NCBI GenBank assembly: GCA_014376915.1
Contig: JACMQP010000040.1
Location: 1-8,085, forward strand
Length of the DNA: 8,085 nucleotides
Origin: Ramlibacter sp.
Lineage (GTDB): Bacteria; Pseudomonadota; Gammaproteobacteria; Burkholderiales; Burkholderiaceae
Reading direction: 5' to 3'
Every line of letters starts with the position of its first letter. Positions within the stretch are counted from its first letter, which is position 1. The position numbers and the translations under genes are program-made. Positions 1-7,051 of this stretch are shown here, one piece after another. The notes below the pieces were generated by a model that saw nothing but the letters and a program-made list of their open reading frames with translations, did no database searches and was not told the origin of the DNA.

Positions 1-128
1 CCGAGCAGGCGGTTCCACGGCGGCGGGTCCTGCAGGTGCACGCCCCATGTTCCCGTGGTCTCCCGGTCCCACGTGCTCTCGTGGTCGACGGCGAACTGCA
101 CGGCCTGCTGCATGGCGTTACCTGGCAT
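1..128 (-). CDS. N-terminal fragment of a divergent gene, possibly a beta-lactamase-fold serine hydrolase (runs off the left edge)
   Basis: Reading leftward from an ATG at 126-128, the frame stays open to the window edge and gives 42 residues beginning MPGNAMQQAVQFAVDHEST. The start is supported by an AGGAG ribosome binding site on the minus strand (136-140) with a 7-base spacer. An in-frame second ATG at 111-113 has no such site. The residues around WGVHLQDPPPWN (28-39) resemble, from memory, the N-terminus of some proteobacterial serine hydrolases of the beta-lactamase/penicillin-binding-protein fold. The catalytic Ser-x-x-Lys motif would lie outside the window, so the family call is tentative. 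There is no signal peptide in the visible part, which suggests a cytoplasmic protein. The gene is divergent from a peptide-uptake operon and shares a 199-base control region with it, so a related role in breaking down peptides or amides is an inference. That a real gene starts here is much more certain than its function. Confidence 0.6.
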   Translation of the reverse strand, partial: MPGNAMQQAVQFAVDHESTWDRETTGTWGVHLQDPPPWNRLL

Positions 129-174
129 TCGAGAACTCCTGATGATGTCGACTGAAATTTCCGCGCCAAGGACG

Positions 175-190
175 TGGCACCGAACTTGCA
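175..190 (+). promoter_or_regulatory. Sigma-54 (RpoN) -24/-12 promoter for the peptide-uptake operon
   Basis: The sequence TGGCAC, five bases (CGAAC), then TTGCA is an exact match to the sigma-54 consensus TGGCAC-N5-TTGCA. The invariant GG (176-177) and GC (188-189) are separated by the required 10 bases. It points right toward the substrate-binding protein gene. Transcription would start about 12 bases after the GC, near 201, leaving a leader of roughly 127 bases before the ATG at 328. No convincing sigma-70 promoter was seen in the same region. Sigma-54 promoters need an ATP-dependent activator bound nearby, and a candidate site lies at 220-236. The prediction is from sequence only. Confidence 0.72.
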
Positions 191-219
191 ATCTGCAGGG
201 ACGAGCCTAGGGGAAAGCA

Positions 220-236
220 TGCACCGTGCCGGTGAA
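220..236. promoter_or_regulatory. NtrC-like binding dyad (TGCACC-N5-GGTGAA)
   Basis: TGCACC (220-225), five bases, then GGTGAA (231-236) matches the enterobacterial NtrC site TGCACC-N5-GGTGCA at 11 of 12 defined positions. Its core, CACCG-TGC-CGGTG (222-234), is a perfect inverted repeat. NtrC is the nitrogen-limitation activator of sigma-54 promoters. The dyad lies about 20-35 bases downstream of the start point predicted for the rightward sigma-54 promoter, which is unusual, although such enhancers can act from downstream. It lies about 92-108 bases upstream of the leftward ATG, a normal distance for an upstream activating site. It might serve either promoter or both. It could also form a small hairpin in the operon's leader RNA. 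Confidence 0.45.
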
Positions 237-287
237 ATAGTTCGGTATTGTCCCTGGGTGAAACCCCTCGACCAACACGCTGCGATC

Positions 288-301
288 CGCCCGATCGGGC
301 G
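288..301. repeat. Perfect 14-base palindrome in the operon leader (possible operator or hairpin)
   Basis: CGCCCGATCGGGCG is identical to its reverse complement and does not extend further. It ends 26 bases before the ATG of the substrate-binding protein gene, inside the predicted leader RNA. As DNA it could be an operator for a dimeric repressor. As RNA it could form a 5-base-pair stem with a GAUC loop. The four T residues that follow (307-310) are few and too far from the stem for a convincing intrinsic terminator. Its function is unknown. Confidence 0.4.
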
Positions 302-327
302 AGAACTTTTGACTGCGAAGACTTCCC

Positions 328-1890
328 ATGACAAGCAACGTTGAACGTCCATTTGCTGTAAACCAGTGTCGCACAAGGTCGGTCGCGTTCGCCGCAGGCG
401 CGCTGGCGATCGGCCTGCTGTTCGCAGCGCCGGCGTCGGCCAGCAAGAAGACCGACACGCTGGGCATGGCCTACGACCAGGCGCCCGAAAGTGTCGACCC
501 GTATTTCAACAACGTGCGGATCGGCGTGATCATCGCCGCCAACGTCTGGGACACGCTGCTGTACCGCGACCCGGTCACCCACGAATACAAGGGCCAGCTG
601 GCCAAAAGCTGGAAGCAGATCAACGACAAGACGCTCGAATTCGAATTGCGCCAGGGCGTCAAGTTCCACAATGGCGAAGAGTTCGACGCCGACTCGGTGG
701 TGTACACGCTGAACTACGTGGCGGACCCGGCCAACAAGGCCGTCACGCAACAGAACGTGCGCTGGATCGACAAGGTCGAGAAGCTGGGCAAGTACACCGT
801 GCGTGTCATCAGCAAGGAGCCGTTCCCCGCCGCCAAGGACTACCTGGCGACCACGCTGGCCATCCATCCGGCCAGGTACTACAAGGAGGTCGGACCCAAG
901 GGAATGAACGCCAAGCCGGTCGGCTCCGGCCCGTACAAGGTGGTCGATTACCAGCCGGGCAAGTCGATCACGCTGGAGAAGTTCGCCGACTACTTCAAGG
1001 ATTCGCCGCGTTCGCAGCCGAAGATCGGCAAGGTTCGGATCCGCTTCATCCCCGACCGCCAGACCCAGATGGCCGAAGTGATGTCCGGCGGCGAAGACTT
1101 CATCATGCACGTGCCCAAGGACCAGGCCGACAAGCTGCAGACCCTGCCGAACCTGCAGGTGCTGAGCGGCAACACCATGCGCATCGTCTTCCTGCAGATG
1201 AACACCCTGGACGGTGCGCCGAGCCCCGAATTCAAGGACATCCGGGTGCGCAAGGCGGTCGCCCATGCGATCGACCGCGAGGCCATCATCAAGAACATCG
1301 TCGGCGGCGGCGCGGAAATCCTCAGCACCATCTGCACACCGTCGCAGGTCGGCTGCACCCACGAAGGCGCGGCGGTCTACAAGTACGACCCGGCGCTGGC
1401 GAAGAAGCTGCTGGCCGAAGCTGGCTATCCCAACGGCTTCAGCACCGAGATCCTGGCCTACCGCGAGCGCAACCAGACCGAGGCCATCATTAACTACCTG
1501 CAGGCGGTGGGCATCAGGGCGAAGCTCAATTTCCTACAGTACGCCGCCATGCGGGACCTGGTGCGTGCCAACAAGGCCGGCCTGGTGCACCAGACCTGGG
1601 GCTCCAACCTGGTCAACGACGTCTCAGCCTCGACGCCGGTGTATTTCGGGTTCGGCACCGACGACGTGACGCGCAACGCCCAGGTCAAGGACCTGCTGGA
1701 CAAGGGCGACAACACCGTCGAGCCCAGGGCCCGCAACGAGGTTTACAAGAAGGCGCTGGTGATGATCTCCGAGAACGTCCCCGCCGTACCCCTGTGGTCG
1801 CTGCCGGTGTATTACGTGGCGAGCAAAGAGGTGGCGTTCAAGCCTTACTCCGACGAACTGGTGCGCTTCTGGGAAATGAGCTGGAAGTGA
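328..1890 (+). CDS. Periplasmic substrate-binding protein of a dipeptide/oligopeptide-type ABC importer
   Basis: The 520-residue product is a family 5 extracellular solute-binding protein (DppA/OppA type), which captures a peptide or similar solute in the periplasm and delivers it to the membrane permeases. Residues 15-38 form a Sec signal peptide: a basic RTR, a hydrophobic stretch (19-34), and a cleavage site after Ala-Ser-Ala at 38. There is no lipobox Cys, so the mature protein is soluble. Family landmarks include the early segment TLGMAYDQAPESVDPYF (44-60), the strand around TLEFELRQGVKFHNGEEF (102-119), and KPVGSGPYKV (196-205). The mature protein has only two cysteines, C336 and C343, close enough for a disulfide-bonded loop. 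The length is usual for the family. No alternative start codon lies between the ATG and the signal peptide, so 328 is chosen despite a weak ribosome binding site. It is the first gene of the operon, and 23 bases separate it from the first permease gene. Ligands of this family range over peptides, nickel, haem and opines, so the substrate cannot be read from sequence. Confidence 0.93.
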   Translation: MTSNVERPFAVNQCRTRSVAFAAGALAIGLLFAAPASASKKTDTLGMAYDQAPESVDPYFNNVRIGVIIAANVWDTLLYRDPVTHEYKGQLAKSWKQINDKTLEFELRQGVKFHNGEEFDADSVVYTLNYVADPANKAVTQQNVRWIDKVEKLGKYTVRVISKEPFPAAKDYLATTLAIHPARYYKEVGPKGMNAKPVGSGPYKVVDYQPGKSITLEKFADYFKDSPRSQPKIGKVRIRFIPDRQTQMAEVMSGGEDFIMHVPKDQADKLQTLPNLQVLSGNTMRIVFLQMNTLDGAPSPEFKDIRVRKAVAHAIDREAIIKNIVGGGAEILSTICTPSQVGCTHEGAAVYKYDPALAKKLLAEAGYPNGFSTEILAYRERNQTEAIINYLQAVGIRAKLNFLQYAAMRDLVRANKAGLVHQTWGSNLVNDVSASTPVYFGFGTDDVTRNAQVKDLLDKGDNTVEPRARNEVYKKALVMISENVPAVPLWSLPVYYVASKEVAFKPYSDELVRFWEMSWK

Positions 1891-1913
1891 ACAGGCGCTA
1901 GGCGGCCGGCGCG

Positions 1914-2831
1914 ATGCTGCTGTACATGATCAAGCGCCTGGGGCTGGCGCTGCTGGTGGCATTGACGGTGTCGTTGCTGGCCTACATGCTGGTGTTCCTG
2001 TCGGGCGATCCGGCGCTGGCGCTGGCCGGCGAGGGCGCGCGCCAGGCGGACATCGACATGGTCCGCAAGACCTACGGGCTGGACCGGCCGGTGCTGGTCC
2101 AGTACGCCGACTGGCTCTGGAAGTTGCTGCAGGGCAACCTGGGCATGTCGGTGTACTTCAAGACCGAGGTCGGGCCGCTGGTGTTCGACAAGCTCAAGAC
2201 GACGCTGCTGCTGGGCGTCTATTCGCTGGTCGTGGCCCTGGTCATCTCGGTGCCGCTGGGTGTATTGGCCGCGATCTGCAAGAACAGCTGGATCGACCGG
2301 CTCTGCCTGGCGGTCGCCGTGCTGGGCCAGGCGCTGCCGAATTTCTTCTTCGCGCTGCTGCTGATCATGCTGTTTTCGATCTCGTTGCACTGGCTGCCGG
2401 TCTCGGGCAGCGACAGCTGGCAGCACTTCGTCATGCCTGCCATTGCCCTGGGCTACTACGCGGCGCCGGCCTTCATGCGGCTGATCCGCGCCGGCATGAT
2501 CGAGGTGCTGGGCGCGGACTACATCCGCACCGCACGGGCCAAGGGCCTGCCGCCCGCCACCGTGATTTTCAAGCACGCCCTGCGCAACGCCATCGTCCCG
2601 GTCGTGGCCCTCGCCGCCGTGCAACTTGGCTACCTGCTGGGCGGCTCGGTGGTGATCGAAACCATCTTCGCGCTCGACGGCCTCGGCTACCTGGCCTACC
2701 AGAGCATCACCTACAAGGACTTCCCCGTCATGCAGGTCATCGTGCTGCTGCTGTCCGTCATCTACATCCTGCTGACGCTGGCGGCCGACATCGCCAACGC
2801 CTGGCTCGACCCACGGATCCGGGTGGCCTGA
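1914..2831 (+). CDS. dppB: ABC importer inner-membrane permease, DppB/OppB type
   Basis: The 305-residue integral membrane protein forms half of the transport channel and pairs with the next gene's product. The N-terminus MLLYMIKRLGLALLV, a basic turn leading into the first membrane helix (about 8-29), is typical of DppB. Further hydrophobic segments lie near 98-121, 132-155, 171-190, 226-245 and 272-293, giving the usual six helices. The cytoplasmic EAA loop that docks onto the ATPase is at 201-229 (YIRTARAKGLPP, with Gly211, ending HALRNAIVP). The motif ETIFALDGLGYL (249-260) is also a DppB hallmark. The ATG at 1914 has a poor site (TAGGCGG, 1899-1905). A second in-frame ATG at 1926 would remove four residues and cannot be excluded. 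Family membership is clear. The gene name reflects the family, not a proven substrate. Confidence 0.93.
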   Translation: MLLYMIKRLGLALLVALTVSLLAYMLVFLSGDPALALAGEGARQADIDMVRKTYGLDRPVLVQYADWLWKLLQGNLGMSVYFKTEVGPLVFDKLKTTLLLGVYSLVVALVISVPLGVLAAICKNSWIDRLCLAVAVLGQALPNFFFALLLIMLFSISLHWLPVSGSDSWQHFVMPAIALGYYAAPAFMRLIRAGMIEVLGADYIRTARAKGLPPATVIFKHALRNAIVPVVALAAVQLGYLLGGSVVIETIFALDGLGYLAYQSITYKDFPVMQVIVLLLSVIYILLTLAADIANAWLDPRIRVA

Positions 2832-2834
2832 GCG

Positions 2835-3683
2835 ATGAACGTTTCTGCAAAGCGCCTGTGGCGCAACAAGGCGCTTTCGGTCGGCTGCTTCATCCTGCTG
2901 GTCATCGTGGTGCTGGCCGTGTTCGCGCCCTGGCTCTCGCCGCATGATCCCTATGTGCAAGACCTGGCCAACCGCACCGTGCCGCCGGTCTGGGACGAGA
3001 AAGGCAGCTGGCTCCATCCGCTGGGCACTGACGCGCTGGGCCGCGATTACCTCTCGCGCCTGTTCTATGGCGCGCGGATCTCGCTGCTGATCGGCCTGAG
3101 CGTGGCGCTGATCTCGGGGCTGATCGGCACGACCATGGGCATGCTGGCCGGTTATTTCGGCGGCAAGCTGGACATGGCCGTCTCCTTCCTGGTGACGACG
3201 CGGCTGTCGATGCCGGTGATCCTGGTCGCGCTTGCCACGGTCGCCCTGGTCGGCGGCTCGCTGCCGGTCGTGATCCTGGTGCTGGGGCTGCTCAAGTGGG
3301 ACCGCTTCGCCGTCGTGATGCGCAGTGCGACGCAACAGGTTCGGGCCCTGGAATACGTCGCCGCCGCGCAATCCGCCGGCGCCTCCACCGCCCGTATCCT
3401 GATCAGCGAAGTGCTGCCCAACGTGCTGCCGCACCTGATCGTGATCGCCACGCTGGAAGCTGCCAGCGCGATCCTGCTGGAGGCGTCGCTGTCCTTCCTG
3501 GGCCTGGGCGTGCAGCCGCCGCTGCCGTCCTGGGGCCTGATGATTTCCGAAGCCAAGGCCTACATGTTCTTTTCGTTCTGGCTGATCGCCATCCCGGGCA
3601 CGGCCCTGGCCCTGCTGATCTTCGCGATCAACCTGGCCGGCGACGGCCTGCACCAGTGGTTCACGCCACCGGAAAGGGCCTGA
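2835..3683 (+). CDS. dppC: ABC importer inner-membrane permease, DppC/OppC type
   Basis: The 282-residue membrane protein is the second channel subunit. A short basic N-terminus (KRLWRNK, 6-12) leads into the first helix (about 15-33). The conserved periplasmic segment HPLGTDALGRDYLSRLFYGA (61-80) is diagnostic of the DppC branch. The EAA loop is at 174-199 (YVAAAQSAGAS through VLPNVLP), followed by EASLSFLGLGVQPPLPSWG (216-234) and the C-terminal NLAGDGLHQWFTP (266-278), all standard for the family. The start lies 3 bases after the stop of the upstream permease gene, with no strong ribosome binding site, so translation probably depends on coupling to dppB. Nothing is missing or truncated. 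Confidence 0.93.
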   Translation: MNVSAKRLWRNKALSVGCFILLVIVVLAVFAPWLSPHDPYVQDLANRTVPPVWDEKGSWLHPLGTDALGRDYLSRLFYGARISLLIGLSVALISGLIGTTMGMLAGYFGGKLDMAVSFLVTTRLSMPVILVALATVALVGGSLPVVILVLGLLKWDRFAVVMRSATQQVRALEYVAAAQSAGASTARILISEVLPNVLPHLIVIATLEAASAILLEASLSFLGLGVQPPLPSWGLMISEAKAYMFFSFWLIAIPGTALALLIFAINLAGDGLHQWFTPPERA

Positions 3684-3684
3684 G

Positions 3685-4670
<986 letters not shown>

Positions 4671-4674
<4 letters not shown>

Positions 4675-5654
4675 CAGGCAATCCCCTGCTTGCTGCGACC
4701 GCGCTGCAACGCAGTTTTTCGGTCAAGGCCGGCCTGTTCCAGCCGCGCCAGACCCTGCATGCGGTCAACGGCGTCGACATCGCTGTGAACCGCGGGGACG
4801 TGCTGGGCATCGTGGGTGAGTCCGGCTGCGGCAAGTCGACGCTGGCCCGCATGCTGCTGGGTCTGATCCCGCCCAGCGCCGGCACGGTCTTCATCGACGG
4901 CCAGGACATCAGCACCGTGGGCCGGCTCGCGCTGGCGCGCCGGGTGCAACCGGTGTTCCAGGATCCGTATTCCTCACTCAATCCGCGCCGCAGCGTGGCC
5001 GCTATCGTGGCGTTCCCGCTGGCCGTGCACGGCGTCGGAACCAAAGCGGAGCGGCGCCGAAGGGCGATCGAGATGCTGGAACGGGTCGGCCTGCCGCCAC
5101 GTTACGCCGACAGCACACCGGGCCAGCTCTCCGGCGGCCAGCGCCAGCGGGTGGGGATCGCGCGGGCGCTGGTGATGAATCCCGAGATCGTGGTCTGCGA
5201 TGAGCCGACCTCGGCGCTCGACGTGTCGGTGCAGGCGCAGATCCTCAACCTGCTGCTGGAGCTGCGGCAGGAATTCAACCTGACCTACGTCTTCATCAGC
5301 CACAACCTGGCCGTGGTCGAACACATCGCCACCCACGTTGCGGTGATGTATCTCGGACGGGTGGTCGAATTCGCGGAGACGGCCACGCTGTTTCGCCAGC
5401 CCCGCCACCCCTACACCCAGGCCTTGCTGGCCTCGGTGCTGACGCCCGACACCAGCCTGGGTCTTCCGGAAACGGGCCTGGGCCTGTCCTTCCCCGACCC
5501 GATCCATCCGCCGCCCGGCTGTCCCTTCCATCCGCGCTGCCCGCGCCGCATGGCCATCTGCGAGACCGAGCGTCCGCCGTTGGCCCGCGACGCGGTGGGC
5601 GAGGTCGCCTGCCACCTGTATCCTGCTTCTGCCACTCAAGGACCCACCCCATGA
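4671..5654 (+). CDS. dppF: ABC importer ATPase, DppF/OppF type
   Basis: The 327-residue cytoplasmic ATPase partners DppD. Motifs are Walker A GESGCGKST (49-57), Q-loop Gln97 in VFQDPYSSLNPR (95-106, a DppF/OppF hallmark), a canonical signature LSGGQRQR (153-160), Walker B EIVVCDEP (172-179, with Asp177 and Glu178) and H-loop His211. The C-terminal domain after HPYTQALL (246-253) carries C284, C290, C297 and C314, with the same C-x5-C-x6-C-x16-C spacing as DppD. The ATG at 4671 is chosen because it overlaps the dppD stop (ATGA), has CGGAG at 4659-4663 with a 7-base spacer, and begins where DppF homology begins. The frame is open far upstream inside dppD, but that part has no family resemblance. 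Its stop overlaps the peptidase start, again as ATGA. Confidence 0.94.
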
Positions 5655-7051
5655 CCCGCGATGACGCCATTCACCAGGCCGAGGCATGCTTTGACTCCGG
5701 ACAATTCCAGCGCACGCTGGCCCGCCGCATTGCGATCCCCACCGAAAGCCAGAATCCCGAGCGCGCCCCGGTGCTGCGCCAGTACCTGGAGGGGGAAATC
5801 CGGCCCGCGTTCGAGGCCATGGGGTTTACCTGCCGCATCCTGGAGCATCCCAAGGCGCAGGCGCCGTTCCTGTACGCCGAACGAATCGAAGGTGCCGACC
5901 TGCCGACGGTGCTGGGCTATGGCCACGGCGACGTGATCCGCGGTCTCGACAAAGAGTGGAAGGAAGGCCTGTCGCCCTGGGCACTGACCGAATCCGAAGG
6001 GCGCTGGTATGGCCGCGGCATCGCGGACAACAAGGGCCAGCACAGCGTCAACATGGAAGCGCTGCGCGCCGTGCTCGCAGCGCGCGGCAAGCTGGGCTTC
6101 AACGCCAAGTACCTGATCGAGATGGGCGAGGAGACGGGTTCGTCGGGCCTGCGCGAACTGTGCACCGAGCACCAGGACCTGCTGCGCGCCGACCTGCTGA
6201 TCGCCTCCGACGGACCTCGCCTGGCGCCCGGGCGGCCGACGGTGTTCCTGGGCTCGCGCGGCAGCGTCAACTTCGACCTGTCGATCGAGGCGCGCGCCGG
6301 TGGCCATCACTCGGGCAACTGGGGCGGCTTGATCTCCAACCCCGGGATCCAGCTGGCGCACGCCATCGCCTCGCTGGTTTCGCCGACCGGCGAGATTCTG
6401 CTGCCGGAATGGAAGCCGAAGGAACTGCCGCCAGCGGTGCGCCGGGCCCTGGCCGACTGCGAAGTCGACGGCGGCGATGACGGGCCCGAGATCGAACCCT
6501 GGTGGGGCCAGCCTGGCCTGTCGCCAGCCGAGCGCGTGTTCGGCTGGTGCAGCTTCGAAGTACTGGCGTACAAGACCGGCAATCCCGACACGCCGGTCAA
6601 TGCGATCCCGCCGCGAGCCTGGGCCCGCTGCCAGCTGCGCTTCGTGGTAGGCATCGACCCGGGCGACATCTTGCCGGCGCTGCGCCGCCACCTCGACGCG
6701 CACGGCTTTTCGATGGTGAAGATCGCCACCACCCGCGAAAGCATGTTCAGCGCCACCCGCATCGACCCGGAAGATCCGTGGGTGCAGTGGGCGGTGGCCT
6801 CGATTGCGACGACCAGCGGCAAGAAGCCCGCGGTGCTGCCCAACCTGGGCGGCTCGCTGCCCAACGACATCTTCACCGACGTGCTGGGACTGCGCACGGT
6901 CTGGGTGCCGCATTCGTACCCGGGCTGCTCGCAGCACGCGCCCAACGAGCACCTGCCGCCCCACCTGCTGCGCGAAGGGCTGGCGATGATGGCCGGCCTG
7001 TACTGGGACCTGGGCGGCGGGAACACGCCCCACGCAAGCTCAAACGCCTGA
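5651..7051 (+). CDS. Cytoplasmic M20-family zinc metallopeptidase (dipeptidase type)
   Basis: The 466-residue protein has the full set of M20 metal-site residues: His92 and Asp94 in GYGHGDV, bridging Asp126 in GRGIADNKG, catalytic Glu160 followed by ligand Glu161 in EMGEETGSSG, Asp187 in IASDGP, and the C-terminal ligand His429 in SQHAPNE. The inserted dimerisation domain has GGHHSGNWGGLISNP (217-231), close to the HSGxxGG...NP segment of carnosinase/Dug1-type dipeptidases. There is no signal peptide, so it acts in the cytoplasm. The ATG overlaps the dppF stop in ATGA and has a good site, AAGGA at 5638-5642, 8 bases upstream. Its place as last gene of an importer operon implies that it hydrolyses the imported compound. 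Related M20 enzymes also deacylate N-acyl amino acids, so the exact substrate is open. The last 12 bases overlap the convergent gene. Confidence 0.93.
   Translation: MTRDDAIHQAEACFDSGQFQRTLARRIAIPTESQNPERAPVLRQYLEGEIRPAFEAMGFTCRILEHPKAQAPFLYAERIEGADLPTVLGYGHGDVIRGLDKEWKEGLSPWALTESEGRWYGRGIADNKGQHSVNMEALRAVLAARGKLGFNAKYLIEMGEETGSSGLRELCTEHQDLLRADLLIASDGPRLAPGRPTVFLGSRGSVNFDLSIEARAGGHHSGNWGGLISNPGIQLAHAIASLVSPTGEILLPEWKPKELPPAVRRALADCEVDGGDDGPEIEPWWGQPGLSPAERVFGWCSFEVLAYKTGNPDTPVNAIPPRAWARCQLRFVVGIDPGDILPALRRHLDAHGFSMVKIATTRESMFSATRIDPEDPWVQWAVASIATTSGKKPAVLPNLGGSLPNDIFTDVLGLRTVWVPHSYPGCSQHAPNEHLPPHLLREGLAMMAGLYWDLGGGNTPHASSNA

Larger units (their letters stand above)
201..327 (+). other. Predicted 5' leader of the peptide-uptake operon
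   Basis: If the sigma-54 promoter at 175-190 is used, this stretch is the untranslated leader. It holds three small inverted repeats at fairly regular spacing: 222-234 (5-base arms), 256-266 (GGGT-GAA-ACCC) and 288-301 (14-base palindrome). The word GGTGAAA occurs twice, at 231 and 257, 26 bases apart. No known riboswitch, leader peptide or T-box element was recognised. The ribosome binding site before ATG 328 is weak (GAAG at 317-320). Confidence 0.3.

Noticed and set aside
69..84. Inverted repeat CCACG-N6-CGTGG upstream of the sigma-54 promoter as an activator site
   Set aside because: The arms are only 5 bases, it lies inside the divergent coding sequence, and it resembles no activator motif I know.
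246..251. TATTGT as a sigma-70 -10 element
   Set aside because: No acceptable -35 lies 16-18 bases upstream.
288..310. Palindrome plus T residues as an intrinsic terminator or attenuator
   Set aside because: The stem is only 5 base pairs, and the four T residues start 6 bases after it.
118..1362. Leftward 414-codon open frame opposite the binding protein gene and control region
   Set aside because: Its composition is typical of an antisense frame, and it runs through the promoter region. The true leftward gene there uses a different frame with a good ribosome binding site.
1891..1913. Stem-loop between the binding protein and permease genes that would reduce downstream expression
   Set aside because: The 23 bases are GC-rich, but I found no stem longer than 4 base pairs.
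5636..7033. Leftward 465-codon open frame almost fully antisense to the M20 peptidase gene
   Set aside because: It is a shadow caused by third-position GC bias. It shows no recognisable motif, and the sense strand has every M20 metal ligand.
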